Below are positions 11,382 to 21,369 of a stretch of DNA of 64,000 nt, piece by piece (the first letter of the stretch is position 1; each line of letters opens with the position of its first letter). The notes under the pieces are model-generated. The model had not been told where the DNA came from. It saw only the letters and a list, made by a program, of their open reading frames with translations, and ran no database searches. The stretch lies in contig NC_014484.1 in the NCBI RefSeq assembly GCF_000147075.1, forward strand, positions 1,691,501-1,755,500, written 5' to 3'. Made by a program: the position numbers and the translations under genes. The DNA comes from Spirochaeta thermophila DSM 6192. Its GTDB lineage: Bacteria > Spirochaetota > Spirochaetia > Winmispirales > Winmispiraceae.

Positions 11382-12973
11382 AACTCTCCTGCTCTCTGAA
11401 GATCAACCAGCATGTTCACATCCACCCATGAGCCAAGGATATATTTCACCCCCACTCTCACACGGGAGGCCAGACGGGTAAACATTTCGTCGATCCGCAC
11501 ACATTCGATAATTCCTTCATCTGCGAGTTCCTGCAGAAGGGCGGTAAGGGCCTCGGCCCCTTCCTTTGTGACTTTGAAAAGGCCTATAAATTCCCCATGT
11601 GCTTCATCAGGGGAGAGGGTATGACTCATGGTCCTCAATGCCACAGGGGTATTGAACAACGTTCGGGAATATGCCCGATCACATACCACGTAATCCCGCC
11701 ATGAATCATCCTTTTGAATCTCCGCATCCACGATGATTGTCACAGGAGCATCATCGTTCAGCAATTCATTGAGGATCCAGCTTTTGAATACGATATCCCC
11801 GAAGGATATGACCGTGTTTTCTTTGATTCTATCCCTCGCAAGATAGAGAGAGTACACTTCAGAAGTCTCCGCATAACGATCATTATCTACTGTTGTTGTA
11901 TTGGGCATCTGTATCTTCTCTTTCGCAAAACCGCGCACCACTGTGATATCTTTGACACCTACTCTATTGAGCTTCTCTACAATAAGCCCCAAGATAGGCT
12001 TACCGTGCACCTTCAACATCGCCTTGGGAGTTGTTGAGGTGAGATCCCCCAATTTCTCCCCTTGGGCCGCAGCAAGGATCACAGCATTCACCTTTTTCCC
12101 TGCTGTGGGAAGGTACTTCTCCTCCGCAGCTTCAAGCTCAGACGCTCCCTGGAGCCTGAACACCTCCGAGAGTGGGGCTATCTGATCTTCCACCACCATG
12201 AGTGTCTCGCTCTTGAAAATGGCGGCACTCACATGCTGCATAGCAGAAATAGCAGCCCGTAAGTTATGGTTCGCCCAGATTACCAGCCTCACCCCTGCGG
12301 ATCGAAACACATCGGTAGGAGTCGAATAATACTTGGTAGGCACGATCACCACAGGCAAACGATTCCCCCACTCCCGCATGAAGGCTTCAATTTCTCTAAA
12401 ATCAGAACGTTTGGAGTGTATGAGAACAGCATCTGCTCCTGCTTGGCGATACGCTTCGGCCCTCCGCAAGGCTTCTTCAAGCCCCCACCCGGCGATAAAG
12501 GCCTCCACCCTCGCGACCACCACGAAATCAGGATCTTCCTGGATATCCTTCATGGCCTTTATCTTGCCACAAAACTCCTCAGTATTAGCCAGCGGTTGGG
12601 TCTCTCCGGATATGAAAGAGTTGGTCTTGGGGAACAACTTGTCTTCGATACAAACACCCGCAACTCCGCGTTGCTCCAATTTCCTTACAAGCCGCCTCGC
12701 GTTGTTGAAATTTCCATACCCTGTATCGCCATCCAGCAGGATCGGTATGTTCGTAGCATCACTCATGAACTCCACCACCTCCAGGACCTGGGTCCATGAT
12801 GCCTCATTGTTGTCCCTGACCCCTAGGGAGGCCGAGATAGTAAGACCGGAAGCCCAGATCCCTTTGAACCCCGCTTCCTCTACGATTTTCGCCGAGATTC
12901 CATTATGTGCTTCCATGAGGAATTCAACGTCATCAGAGAGTAAAAGTCGTTTCAGTTGAGTGGTCTTTTTCAT
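11378..12973 (-). CDS. pepM: Phosphoenolpyruvate mutase fused to an atypical nucleotidyltransferase domain
   Basis: A 531-residue protein. Residues 1 to about 285 are PEP mutase with the hallmark [10 protein letters not shown] (110-119) and the metal-site stretch [10 protein letters not shown]; it forms the C-P bond by isomerising PEP to phosphonopyruvate. Residues from about 293 on resemble a sugar/choline-type nucleotidyltransferase, but the signature reads LAAAQGEKL (299-307) instead of LAAGxGxRL, with PKAMLKV following. A second nucleotidyltransferase, with an intact motif, lies in the pntC product, so the fused domain may have another substrate or a non-catalytic role. It is the first gene of the phosphonate operon and has a good promoter upstream. 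Confidence 0.93.
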
Positions 12974-13030
12974 TGTAAGTACTCACCTTGGAATAGGACT
13001 CCCAACAGGTTCATCAGAGATGTAAGCATA

Positions 13031-13060
13031 ATCATATCTCACATGCTCCATAGATATCAA
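13031..13060 (-). promoter_or_regulatory. Promoter of the phosphonate operon
   Basis: On the minus strand TTGATA (13055-13060), an 18-base spacer and TATGAT (13031-13036) lie about 57 bases before the pepM start. The boxes match the consensus at five of six bases each. The gap between the flippase gene and pepM (285 bases) holds no gene. Confidence 0.55.
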
Positions 13061-13258
13061 GAGATGCAAAACTCGTACTCCACGACCACACAAGCCCATC
13101 AGGATCCCAGATATCAGTCTCCGCCCCCTGCCCGCTGATTCGATCAAAGAGAGGGGATAGAGAGGCGCTTCTTCTCCTCAGGTTGACTTCCGATAGTGAC
13201 GGGGACGAGGACGCATAGATCATAGATATACAGACACCATATCATCAGAACTACAACC

Positions 13259-14734
13259 TCACCTCGAATCCAAGTCCTTCCTCATCATTCGGGATCGGAG
13301 TATTCCAATTCCAAAGGAGAAACCCTTTCTTATTTCATGCACATATAGCACACCTAGCACCCCGATCCCGACCCCTGCGGCAGCCATCCCCCACAGGGAA
13401 GGGAGAAAAGTATTCACAAATGCTACACTCATAAGGAGAATAACTCCGACAGTGATTCTAACCATCCCGTAGTCCACAGGGAACAATCGTCGGGAGACAA
13501 TCGTCCTCATATAGAAAAATACGATATAAGAACCCCCCGTAGCGATGGCTGCCCCCTTGGCTCCGAAACGAGGTACAAGAAGATAATTACCCACCAAGTT
13601 CACCACCACAGAAATACCCGAGACGACGATGTGCCAATGGGTCTGCTTCTTGAAGTTTATTCCCACCATTGTCACTTCAGAAAGCGTGTACATTGTGGGA
13701 ACGAAAACCAAAAAGGGCATGACGCTCGCCGCTCCTCTATACTCTCCCGCGAGCAGGAGTACCACGAGGTCCTTTGCCAGAATCACTCCCATGGCCAAGA
13801 GGAAAAGGAGACCAGTCATTATGCGCGCAACCTTCCCAAAAAATCTTGCATCCCCGTCATCTTCGTACTTCTGGTACGCAACAGGGACCCAGAACATACT
13901 AAAACTCGTCCGCAATAGAAGAAGGGCTGAGAGCAATTTATTCGCTGCCGTATAAAGTCCAATTTCGGAAAAGGAAGAGAAGCTCCGGAGCGCGATCTTA
14001 TCCATGGAATTAAGCACCCAGGTGAGAAGTTCGGCCGGTACAAGCGGGAGCCCGTAGAGGAATCCCTCTTTCATGAGAGAAGCGTTCAAAGTCACTCGTT
14101 TCCTGAAAAAACCGATCCATAACGTCCGTTCCACCAGGAGACTCGCCGCCAGAAAAGTGAGGGAGAGCCCCCCCAGACGTCCCCAGAGCATTGCATTGAA
14201 ATCTTTTCTCACCAGGAGACTATAGCCGATGATGAAACCCGCATTGGCCAGGGAATTCAGCAACGTGAGAAGCGAGAACAATACTCCTTTCTGTTGCATT
14301 CTTACTATCAGAAGGGCAAACCTCTGCAAGACTCCCACCAGAAGCAGAAGTCCCAAGAACAACATCATACTCCCGGCATTATCCGAAGTCCCAGTCAATA
14401 AGAAAGAGATTTCCTCTTTGAAGAGTCCTAGAAACAAAGAAAAGAGAAACACCGTCGTAAGAGGTGTAACGAGAAAGGTAAGGAGAAGGGAGGAAGCCCG
14501 CTCCCTTGAATCATTGTACTGATGGAAATACCGTACATACGCGCCATCGAAACCGAGCAGGACCATGGTAATGAGCAATCCATATGCGGTAAGGAAAAGA
14601 GAGCCTCTCCCGAACTCCTCAGGCGAAAGCAACCACGTGATGAGAGGCGTAGTGACAAACGCGACAAGAGCACTGAGCCATGGTCCGATCGAGAAAGAAA
14701 GAAAGCCCTTCACTAAGGATCTTCTTGATGACAT
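13259..14734 (-). CDS. Polysaccharide flippase (Wzx/MATE-like, PST family), first copy
   Basis: A 491-residue protein with about 12-14 membrane segments. It begins with the typical flippase start SLVKGFLSFSIGPWLSALV and has the family stretch TTPLITWLLSPEEFGRGSL. Such proteins move undecaprenyl-linked oligosaccharide repeats across the inner membrane. It lies between glycosyltransferase genes and the phosphonate operon. The next gene upstream (14741) ends six bases before its start, so they are probably cotranscribed. A second flippase of another subgroup lies at 29391, which suggests two glycan pathways within the locus. Confidence 0.85.
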   Translation of the reverse strand: MSSRRSLVKGFLSFSIGPWLSALVAFVTTPLITWLLSPEEFGRGSLFLTAYGLLITMVLLGFDGAYVRYFHQYNDSRERASSLLLTFLVTPLTTVFLFSLFLGLFKEEISFLLTGTSDNAGSMMLFLGLLLLVGVLQRFALLIVRMQQKGVLFSLLTLLNSLANAGFIIGYSLLVRKDFNAMLWGRLGGLSLTFLAASLLVERTLWIGFFRKRVTLNASLMKEGFLYGLPLVPAELLTWVLNSMDKIALRSFSSFSEIGLYTAANKLLSALLLLRTSFSMFWVPVAYQKYEDDGDARFFGKVARIMTGLLFLLAMGVILAKDLVVLLLAGEYRGAASVMPFLVFVPTMYTLSEVTMVGINFKKQTHWHIVVSGISVVVNLVGNYLLVPRFGAKGAAIATGGSYIVFFYMRTIVSRRLFPVDYGMVRITVGVILLMSVAFVNTFLPSLWGMAAAGVGIGVLGVLYVHEIRKGFSFGIGILRSRMMRKDLDSR

Positions 14735-14740
14735 ATACTC

Positions 14741-15637
14741 TCACAAAAACTGATACAGGTTATAACAATCAAAGACTGCACGCAACATCACATCATTGAA
14801 GCCCTGGGCCACGTTTCGCTCTCTCAAGGCACTCCTCTGGGAGAGTGATTCCTTGATTATGGGAAAGGAATAGGAATTCGAAAGTAACAATCGCTTTTTT
14901 GTCCCCTTGAGCAAGGCCATGGCATTGAACCATATATCATCACCCGAAGGGCATAGTTCCCGTATCCGGGACACATTGAATACCTCCTCGGCAAGAGAAC
15001 CAGGGGGATAGAGCACGCCTCCTACCCCAGTAAAGAACAACCTTGAAGAGGGAGTCTTTGAAGAAGCATCATTCCACGTGTGATAGGGAGCCATTCTCCC
15101 TCTAGGATCCGTTTCCATCTCCCATGCCCTATAAAAGCATATCTCCTCTGGATTATACGCACGAACCATCTTCTCCAGAAACCATGGAGGATAGAGAATA
15201 TCATCATCACATGTTACGATTATTCCTCTTGGATAGCGCTTTAGAGCAGGCAGTAATTTGTTATAGGACCTCAGGTTTTCCTCTATGAGGGCGAATTCTA
15301 TCCCGCTTCGTACAAAAAACTCAAATTCCGGGATCTGTTTCGAAAGATCTAAACCCTCTACCTCTTCCTCCGCAAGCCAGACGATCAATCGGTGAGGACG
15401 TACTCGTTGATAGAGTAGACTTTTGAGACACCCCCCCAATACACCGAATCGTGCCGGAAAGGAGGTGAGGCTGATGATCACCTCATCATTAGACGAGGAA
15501 TCGAGAGCAAGATGTACATCCTTTCTGACAAGGATCTCTTTTTTCAATCGCAACAGGTAAAACAGATATTGGATCCTCTTTTTTGTCCCCCTTCTTATTC
15601 TATGATACAGCTTCGTGAGAATTCGCATCTTACTCAT
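14741..15637 (-). CDS. Probable glycosyltransferase with DDD motif
   Basis: A 298-residue protein with a GT-A-like core: LTSFPARFGVLGGCLKSLL, an LIVWLAEEE stretch and a metal-binding type IVTCDDDILYPP near residues 135-146. No membrane segments are evident. Its ATG overlaps the stop of the GT2 gene at 15634 by ATGA; an alternative ATG nine bases downstream has a better-spaced GGGAG. The donor and acceptor cannot be read from the sequence. Its place between the GT2 gene and the flippase argues for a role in building the same repeat unit. Confidence 0.7.
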   Translation of the reverse strand: MSKMRILTKLYHRIRRGTKKRIQYLFYLLRLKKEILVRKDVHLALDSSSNDEVIISLTSFPARFGVLGGCLKSLLYQRVRPHRLIVWLAEEEVEGLDLSKQIPEFEFFVRSGIEFALIEENLRSYNKLLPALKRYPRGIIVTCDDDILYPPWFLEKMVRAYNPEEICFYRAWEMETDPRGRMAPYHTWNDASSKTPSSRLFFTGVGGVLYPPGSLAEEVFNVSRIRELCPSGDDIWFNAMALLKGTKKRLLLSNSYSFPIIKESLSQRSALRERNVAQGFNDVMLRAVFDCYNLYQFL

Positions 15638-16599
15638 CTCCCGGTATAAAAACGAGATTCTCTCTTCATGTTGGGGAGGGTTTTAGTAATCTTCTCCCAC
15701 ACAAACGAGGGGGTGATCAATCTCCAGCTCACAATTGGGATACCCGATCTGATAAAACGAAACCAGGTGGATAAGAAATATGTAACACCTATCCTTCTTG
15801 CAGCATTCAGCAATCCGAGACTCCGCTTGAAGGCTCGACTAAGAAATACGTATCGTGCATCCTTCCCCGGAAGATGCGACTTGAGAAATTGGACATATCG
15901 TATATGAGTATCTATCCTGGCCTCGATCACCTCTCTCGACTTGCGCATGACCAAGCTTCCATGCCTCAACATCACACAATAGATGGTCTCGGGAGAAACC
16001 TGGAATCTCTTCATGTGATAGCCGAGTTTTGTCGCAAACATCACATCGTTGGAGGCGAGAACCTCATCGAAACGAAGCCCATGCATCTCTATGAAGTCCC
16101 GCCGTATGAGTTTCGACCACGGTGCTGCAATGTAGTACCGGACCAGGAGCTCCGACTTGTGGTCCCGTTCCTTTAGATAGCGCAAGAGAATACCCGCATC
16201 CGCCTCGTGCCGGAAGCCAGGCTCTCCGGAATCGGAATATCTGCTGGTGGGAACGAAAAAGATCACATCCTCTTCAGCGGTGAAGTACTTCGCCACAATG
16301 GAATAGAATCCCGGGAGGAAGATATCGTCGGCATCCGCAAATATCACCCACCTGCCCTTCGCGTGCTCGAGGCCTATATTCCTGCAGGTACCCGCACCCT
16401 TTTTCCCCGAAGTATTCTCATAATACACGACATGGGGAAACCTGGAGAGCCTAGAGGGATCCGGCTTCTTCTCACTGTTGTCGTCCACGACGATCACCTC
16501 CACCCCTGGATGCGGGGGAATGGTGGAGAGAAGCCTATAAAGCAGCTCAGGGCAATCGAAATGAGGGATGATGACAGAGAGATCGAGTGAAGACTCCAT
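15634..16599 (-). CDS. GT2-family glycosyltransferase
   Basis: A 321-residue protein with a classic GT-A fold of family 2: SVIIPHFDCPELLYRLL at the N-terminus, VEVIVVDDNS (33-42) and the metal-binding FADADD (87-92). The C-terminal part is basic and partly hydrophobic, and could bind the membrane near the polyprenyl acceptor. It is a cytoplasmic enzyme of glycan repeat assembly with unknown sugar. It sits nine bases after the wzz-like gene and overlaps the next gene by ATGA. Confidence 0.85.
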   Translation of the reverse strand: MESSLDLSVIIPHFDCPELLYRLLSTIPPHPGVEVIVVDDNSEKKPDPSRLSRFPHVVYYENTSGKKGAGTCRNIGLEHAKGRWVIFADADDIFLPGFYSIVAKYFTAEEDVIFFVPTSRYSDSGEPGFRHEADAGILLRYLKERDHKSELLVRYYIAAPWSKLIRRDFIEMHGLRFDEVLASNDVMFATKLGYHMKRFQVSPETIYCVMLRHGSLVMRKSREVIEARIDTHIRYVQFLKSHLPGKDARYVFLSRAFKRSLGLLNAARRIGVTYFLSTWFRFIRSGIPIVSWRLITPSFVWEKITKTLPNMKRESRFYTGR

Positions 16600-16608
16600 C
16601 GATCCGCC

Positions 16609-17733
16609 CTATAGCGATTCCCGCTCTGCTTCCCGGAGTTTCTCTCTGAACCTGTTCCAGAACTCGAGGAAGAATACCAGAAAGAGTCCGCCAAGAATCC
16701 CTGCAACCAGACCTATACCTGCAATAAGTTTTCGGGTGGGCCAGCTTCGTTTCTCAGGGACCCTGGCATACTCCAACACGGGCACCACATAGACCTCGTT
16801 CATTTCCTCCAGCTTGGCCTGCTCGTATTGAGTGATGAGGAATGTATATACCGCTTCCTTCACTTCCACTTCCCGCATGAGGTCGGCCAACACCCCACTC
16901 AACCCTGCGATACGTTTCAATTCTTCCTGATATCGCTTTATCGCGTCATCATAGGCGGCTATCCTGCTTCGCTGGATACTGTCTCCAGGGCCGCTCCCAC
17001 CCAGAAGTTTCTGCTCGGTGTTGAGGCTCAGCAACAGACGTTCCTTTTCAACTGAAAGTTCGGTCACCTCTTCTATGAGCTTCGAAGCCTGCTCTTCCAC
17101 ATCCCACAAGAGGTACGTCTCTTGGAACTCCTTGAGTTTTCTCTGAGCATCATCCAGTTCCTGTTTCACCTTCACCAGCTTGTCTTCCAGGTAAGCTAGC
17201 TTTCTGCGCGCCGGACTGGCTTGCACTTGTGCCACCAGTTTTTCGAGGGCTTCCACAAAGGCGTTCACGATGTCCGCGGAAAGCTGAGGATCAGGGGTGG
17301 TGGCCTCGATGATCACTCTTCTGTTATAGGAATCGGCATGGATTCTCACCCTGTCACGAAGGGCCTTTATCCTGTCCTCCGTGGTCTCTCCTTTGAATAA
17401 TTCGTAGTGGGAAAGAGCGAGCTTCTCGTATACATAGAGTGCCGCCGTGTCACTCTCTAGGACATTAGGATAGAGAATTACTTCCAAAGGAGCCGTACCC
17501 CCACTCAATCCCAAAGAGGAGAGCTGGTCCATAACCGAACTGGAGATACTGCTCGTAGAGCTGGAGACGCTCTGGGTGAGCACTACGGCCTGTGCAGTAT
17601 AGAGATGCCTCGCGAGTAGAGCATAAGCGATCGCTACGATAATGCTCAGAAAAAAGACGAGCCAGAACAACTTGATTCTCGCACGGAAAATCTGTATCAG
17701 GGTGATCAAAGAAAGATCCTGCTCTCTCTGCAT
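16609..17733 (-). CDS. Wzz-type polysaccharide chain-length determinant
   Basis: A 374-residue inner-membrane protein with the Wzz/PCP topology: a short cytoplasmic N-terminus, a membrane segment at about residues 22-41, a long periplasmic region rich in coiled coil (about 180-310), and a second membrane segment near 336-358 preceded by the family-typical proline-rich VPEKRSWPTRKL. The C-terminus shows no BY-kinase domain, so it is a PCP-1/2a-like protein. It would set polymer length together with a Wzy polymerase. It heads the short operon 16609-13259 and is divergent from the glycosyltransferase gene at 17855. Confidence 0.85.
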   Translation of the reverse strand: MQREQDLSLITLIQIFRARIKLFWLVFFLSIIVAIAYALLARHLYTAQAVVLTQSVSSSTSSISSSVMDQLSSLGLSGGTAPLEVILYPNVLESDTAALYVYEKLALSHYELFKGETTEDRIKALRDRVRIHADSYNRRVIIEATTPDPQLSADIVNAFVEALEKLVAQVQASPARRKLAYLEDKLVKVKQELDDAQRKLKEFQETYLLWDVEEQASKLIEEVTELSVEKERLLLSLNTEQKLLGGSGPGDSIQRSRIAAYDDAIKRYQEELKRIAGLSGVLADLMREVEVKEAVYTFLITQYEQAKLEEMNEVYVVPVLEYARVPEKRSWPTRKLIAGIGLVAGILGGLFLVFFLEFWNRFREKLREAERESL

Positions 17734-17797
17734 AGTCCCTTCCAGATGCTGGCAGTAGGAGTACTATATCAGAATCCCCATCCCGCTGCAATCCAGT

Positions 17798-17818
17798 AAG
17801 GTATGTCCCTGATACCTT
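17798..17818. promoter_or_regulatory. Inverted repeat in the divergent gap, possible operator
   Basis: AAGGTAT and ATACCTT are perfect 7-base arms separated by seven bases, between the divergent wzz-like and glycosyltransferase genes. The inner 17 bases (GGTAT-N7-ATACC) recur at 57364. A TTGACA at 17817-17822 overlaps the right arm but has no good -10 behind it. Confidence 0.35.
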
Positions 17819-17854
17819 GACATTCCCGTCTCTGTCTTTGAAGCTCCACTTTGT

Positions 17855-19111
17855 ATGATACGACTCTTGTTCGATGTGACCCGACTGGGAAACGTGTGGA
17901 CCGATTATCTTCCCCGGGGGAAGAGAGGCATCTTCAGGGTGATAGAAGAACTCGTGAAGCATCTGGGCCCACACAGTGAGGTCTCTCTCACCCTCACTTC
18001 TCTTGCGGGAAAGGGATTGTGCGGTGCCTCATACTTCTATACGAAAAGGCTGCCGGCTGAACGCCAGATACCATTTGCCTTCCCCTCTTCCAAGCTCCCG
18101 GCGTACGCTTCTGCCCTCATATTGAAGATGGGGCGTCCCTTCCACGACATCTACAAACGCTTCACTCGGAAATCGTGGGGAACCTTTTCTTCCATCATGG
18201 AGATCCCTCCATCGTTCTTTACACCTTACGACATACTCCACCTTCCTTCTTTCATCGGTCCGAGTATACCTTCCCTTCCCATTCCTATGGTCATCACCGT
18301 GCACGATCTCATACCTTTGTTCCTCCCCTCAGGAGAAGACCCGCTTTTCAGGAACTTTCTCATCCGGAAGCTCGGTGAACTGCATCCTGAAGTCTGGATC
18401 CACTGCATCTCCGAGGCCACGAAAAAGGATCTTCTCACCTACGCACCGCACCTCGATCCGGGCCATGTTTTCGTGGTTCCCAACGGGATTTCCTCCCGTT
18501 TCTTCCGGGAAACAGAGACGTCGGCCATAGAGAAAACACTCGCATACTATGGGCTCGAACCGGGCACGCCCTATATCGTCTCCCTCAGCACCCTTCAGGA
18601 GAGGAAAAACCTCCTCACTGCACTCAGGGCGTTCGCTGCCGCAAAAAAAGAAATTCCCGAATTGAGGTATGTGCTCATCGGCTACACCCCCAGAGAGGAA
18701 AGGGAAAAGATCCTCACGGTGCTCAACGAACTCAGTATCGCTTCACACGTCATCATTACAGGATTTCTTCCGGACGACAGGGTGAGAGCCCTTTACTCCG
18801 CGGCAAAGGCCTTCGTCTTTCCCTCCCTCTATGAAGGATTCGGCCTTCCTCCACTCGAAGCCATGGCCTGCGGCCTTCCCGTCATCTGCAGCAACACCTC
18901 ATCGCTCCCCGAAGTGGTAGGAGATGCGGGGATCCTCCTCGATCCATATGATATCCATGGCTTCTCGGAAGCGATATGTAGAATCGTGACTGATTCCGAA
19001 CTTCGGCAACGGCTCTCACAGAAGGGGTTGGAGCGAAGCGCCTCTTTCACGTGGAGGCACACCACAGACAAACTGGTGGAAATGTACAAGTATATCCTCG
19101 AACACGATTAA
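17855..19111 (+). CDS. GT4-family glycosyltransferase, the only plus-strand gene of the locus
   Basis: A 418-residue GT-B enzyme. The C-terminal nucleotide-sugar half contains YIVSLSTLQERKNLLTALRAF, AFVFPSLYEGFGLPPLEAMA with its EX7E motif, and GLPVICSNTSSLPEVVGDAG. It resembles mannosyltransferases of the WbaZ/MtfB kind, but the sugar cannot be fixed. It is transcribed opposite to all its neighbours. Its stop codon overlaps that of the convergent glycosyltransferase gene at 19108-19111, leaving no room for a terminator between them. No ribosome site stands before the ATG. Confidence 0.87.
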   Translation: MIRLLFDVTRLGNVWTDYLPRGKRGIFRVIEELVKHLGPHSEVSLTLTSLAGKGLCGASYFYTKRLPAERQIPFAFPSSKLPAYASALILKMGRPFHDIYKRFTRKSWGTFSSIMEIPPSFFTPYDILHLPSFIGPSIPSLPIPMVITVHDLIPLFLPSGEDPLFRNFLIRKLGELHPEVWIHCISEATKKDLLTYAPHLDPGHVFVVPNGISSRFFRETETSAIEKTLAYYGLEPGTPYIVSLSTLQERKNLLTALRAFAAAKKEIPELRYVLIGYTPREEREKILTVLNELSIASHVIITGFLPDDRVRALYSAAKAFVFPSLYEGFGLPPLEAMACGLPVICSNTSSLPEVVGDAGILLDPYDIHGFSEAICRIVTDSELRQRLSQKGLERSASFTWRHTTDKLVEMYKYILEHD

Positions 19112-20247
19112 CTATTCGAACCCACCTGTTCGTATACCTTAAGCGTCTCACGGGCGGCTTTCTCCCAAGAGAACTCCTTGGCCCGCGCATAGCCTTTTTC
19201 CCTCAAGAGGGCATGCAACCCCGCATCCGTGGCAAGCACGTACATCTTCCGGGCGATATCCTCGGGATCATATGGAGAGACGGTGAGACACGCGTCGCCT
19301 CCCACCTCCGGCATGGAAGAGACATTCGAGGTGATCACCGGTACTCCTGCCTCCATCGCCTCAAGAATGGGAATGCCGAAGCCCTCGTAGAAAGAAGGCA
19401 GGAGAAACCCATACGCATGCCGGTAGAGCACAGGAAGATGCTCATCGGGAATGAATCCTGTGAATACCACGTCGTCTCGCCCCCACTTCAGTCGAGTCAT
19501 CCTCGCCCTGTAAGAAGGATGGACCTTCCCGGTGATCACAAGGTGGAACGGATCTCGACACATTTGCCTGAAGCGTTCGAAGGCCTCGATCACACCTTCT
19601 ATATTCTTGTGCGGGCGGTGCTCACCGAGGAAAAGGAAATACGGTCTCTTCACCCCGTATGTTTCGAGGATACGGTCTCCCTGTTCAGGGACATTCGAAG
19701 AGGCTGAAAAGAGACCTCCCGCCTCGTGGATGACCACGATACGATCAGGATCGGGGATGGAGAAGAGGTCGACGATGTCCCTTTTCGTGGCATGGGAGAC
19801 AGCGATCACCTTTGCGCATCGCTTGGCTGCACTCTTGAATACCAGCTCGAGGTAGCGAGTCTTGAGCCACCACGCGTTTCCCATGAAACGAGGATACTTT
19901 AGATATTTCAGATCGTGGATGGTCACCACTCCCCTCGGATAATGGAACCCAAGGGGATAATTCGAGTTCAAACAGTGATACACATCGAAATCCAACCCAG
20001 CGAGAGCTCTATACCTTATATCCCTCTTCGGTCCAACCGGAGGAATATCCGCCTTCATCAGGGAAAAGTTGGCACAGCCCTCAAGTCTCCGTATCAGGGG
20101 GTGATCTGGAGACAAAGAAGAAGGCACCAGGACCCTGTACGAATTCTTCTCATCCACACGGGCCAGATGGGTAAGAAGCTGAAACGCATACCGTGAGACT
20201 CCAGTCATGTGCTCCACTACCGCGAGGGCGTCGACGAGGATCTTCAT
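19108..20247 (-). CDS. GT4-family glycosyltransferase
   Basis: A 379-residue GT-B enzyme starting MKILVDALAVVEHMTGVSRYA. The sugar-nucleotide domain shows YFLFLGEHRPHKNIEGVIEAF, GFLLPSFYEGFGIPILEAM (EX7E) and GVPVITSNVSSMPEVGGDA. I choose the ATG at 20247 because GAGG stands eight bases away; the in-frame ATG at 20253 is almost on top of that site. It follows the next glycosyltransferase gene by nine bases and ends the long minus-strand run. The sugar specificity is unknown. Confidence 0.87.
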   Translation of the reverse strand: MKILVDALAVVEHMTGVSRYAFQLLTHLARVDEKNSYRVLVPSSLSPDHPLIRRLEGCANFSLMKADIPPVGPKRDIRYRALAGLDFDVYHCLNSNYPLGFHYPRGVVTIHDLKYLKYPRFMGNAWWLKTRYLELVFKSAAKRCAKVIAVSHATKRDIVDLFSIPDPDRIVVIHEAGGLFSASSNVPEQGDRILETYGVKRPYFLFLGEHRPHKNIEGVIEAFERFRQMCRDPFHLVITGKVHPSYRARMTRLKWGRDDVVFTGFIPDEHLPVLYRHAYGFLLPSFYEGFGIPILEAMEAGVPVITSNVSSMPEVGGDACLTVSPYDPEDIARKMYVLATDAGLHALLREKGYARAKEFSWEKAARETLKVYEQVGSNS

Positions 20248-20256
20248 ATCCATGCC

Positions 20257-21369
20257 TCAGTTTCTTCTCTCTTCTTCCAGGACCTGCTGATAAAGTTCGA
20301 GCGTCTCTTTCAGCATCCTCTCGAAAGTGAAATGGGTTTCGTACCGTGCCCTTCCGGCCCTGCCCATGGAAGCTCTCAACCGGGGATCAGCGATCAACCG
20401 CTCGAGTCTCTGGGCGAGCGCATCCACATCCCTCCTGTCCACCACATATCCTGTAACGCCATCTTCCACCGCTTCTTCCACCCCCCCCACACGCGATGCC
20501 ACCACAGGAAGCCCAGCCCTCATGGCCTCAAGGATGCTTCTTGGGAGGCCCTCCCAGTGAGAGATGAGCACATAGATCTGGGATTGGGCGAGGACTGCTT
20601 CTATATCACCTCGGAATCCGGGGAAAGATATCCTCTCCTCCAGTCCGAGCCTGTAGGCGAGTTTCTTAGTCTCCTCGAGAAGCGGACCGTCTCCCACACA
20701 CTCCATGTGCCATTCCATATGTCGCAGTTTCGAGAGCGCGAGGAAGAGCGTCTTGTGATCTTTCTGAGGCTCAAACCGTGCGAGCATCACCATTCGGGGA
20801 GGCTGGAGTTCGGGTTTCGCATGATGCTCGACAGACACATCCGGCATCCCGTTGTGGATGGCAATCAATTGGGAAGACCTTCCCACCTTTCCCTTGAGGG
20901 CGATCTCTCTATCGAACTCGGACACCGTGATGATCTTTCGAGCACAGGGGGCCACGATACGTTCCAGCAGGCGATAGATCCACCGGGAAGCAGCAGGCAC
21001 TCCTTCCGTGAAGGCCCAGCCGTGGGCGGTAAAGACCACGGGGATGCCGAGGGAACGCGCCGCCAATCTCCCGAGGACACCGGCCTTCGACGTATGGGTG
21101 GAGACGAGATCCGGACGGAGATCCTTCAACACCTTCCTGATCTTCAAGACCGCCTCGAGATCCTTGAACGGGGAGATGCTTCTCTTCAATGAAGGTATTA
21201 CCACGTAAGGGATACCACATTCGGCAAGTTCATCAAGGAAGATGCCTCTCCCACCCATAAGCACGGTACACCGATGCCCCAGAGCCATGAGCGCCCTGCA
21301 GAGATCACGGACATGGACCTGCACTCCGCCCCTGGTGTCGGACCTGGTAAGGACATACACTATGTGCAT
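20257..21369 (-). CDS. GT4-family glycosyltransferase, paralogue of the gene at 22690
   Basis: A 370-residue GT-B enzyme with MHIVYVLTRSDTRGGVQVHV at the N-terminus, THTSKAGVLGRLAARSLGIP, and the C-terminal YVLISHWEGLPRSILEAMRA (EX7E). It resembles the gene product at 22690 along its whole length, so the two arose by duplication on either side of the polymerase-like gene. The start overlaps the end of that gene by ten bases, with AGGGA as ribosome site. It probably adds a sugar to the lipid-linked repeat; donor unknown. Confidence 0.87.
   Translation of the reverse strand: MHIVYVLTRSDTRGGVQVHVRDLCRALMALGHRCTVLMGGRGIFLDELAECGIPYVVIPSLKRSISPFKDLEAVLKIRKVLKDLRPDLVSTHTSKAGVLGRLAARSLGIPVVFTAHGWAFTEGVPAASRWIYRLLERIVAPCARKIITVSEFDREIALKGKVGRSSQLIAIHNGMPDVSVEHHAKPELQPPRMVMLARFEPQKDHKTLFLALSKLRHMEWHMECVGDGPLLEETKKLAYRLGLEERISFPGFRGDIEAVLAQSQIYVLISHWEGLPRSILEAMRAGLPVVASRVGGVEEAVEDGVTGYVVDRRDVDALAQRLERLIADPRLRASMGRAGRARYETHFTFERMLKETLELYQQVLEEERRN

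Noticed and set aside
13032-13223. Minus-strand frame of 63 codons upstream of pepM
   Set aside because: It overlaps the pepM promoter at its end and has Ser-rich random-looking sequence.
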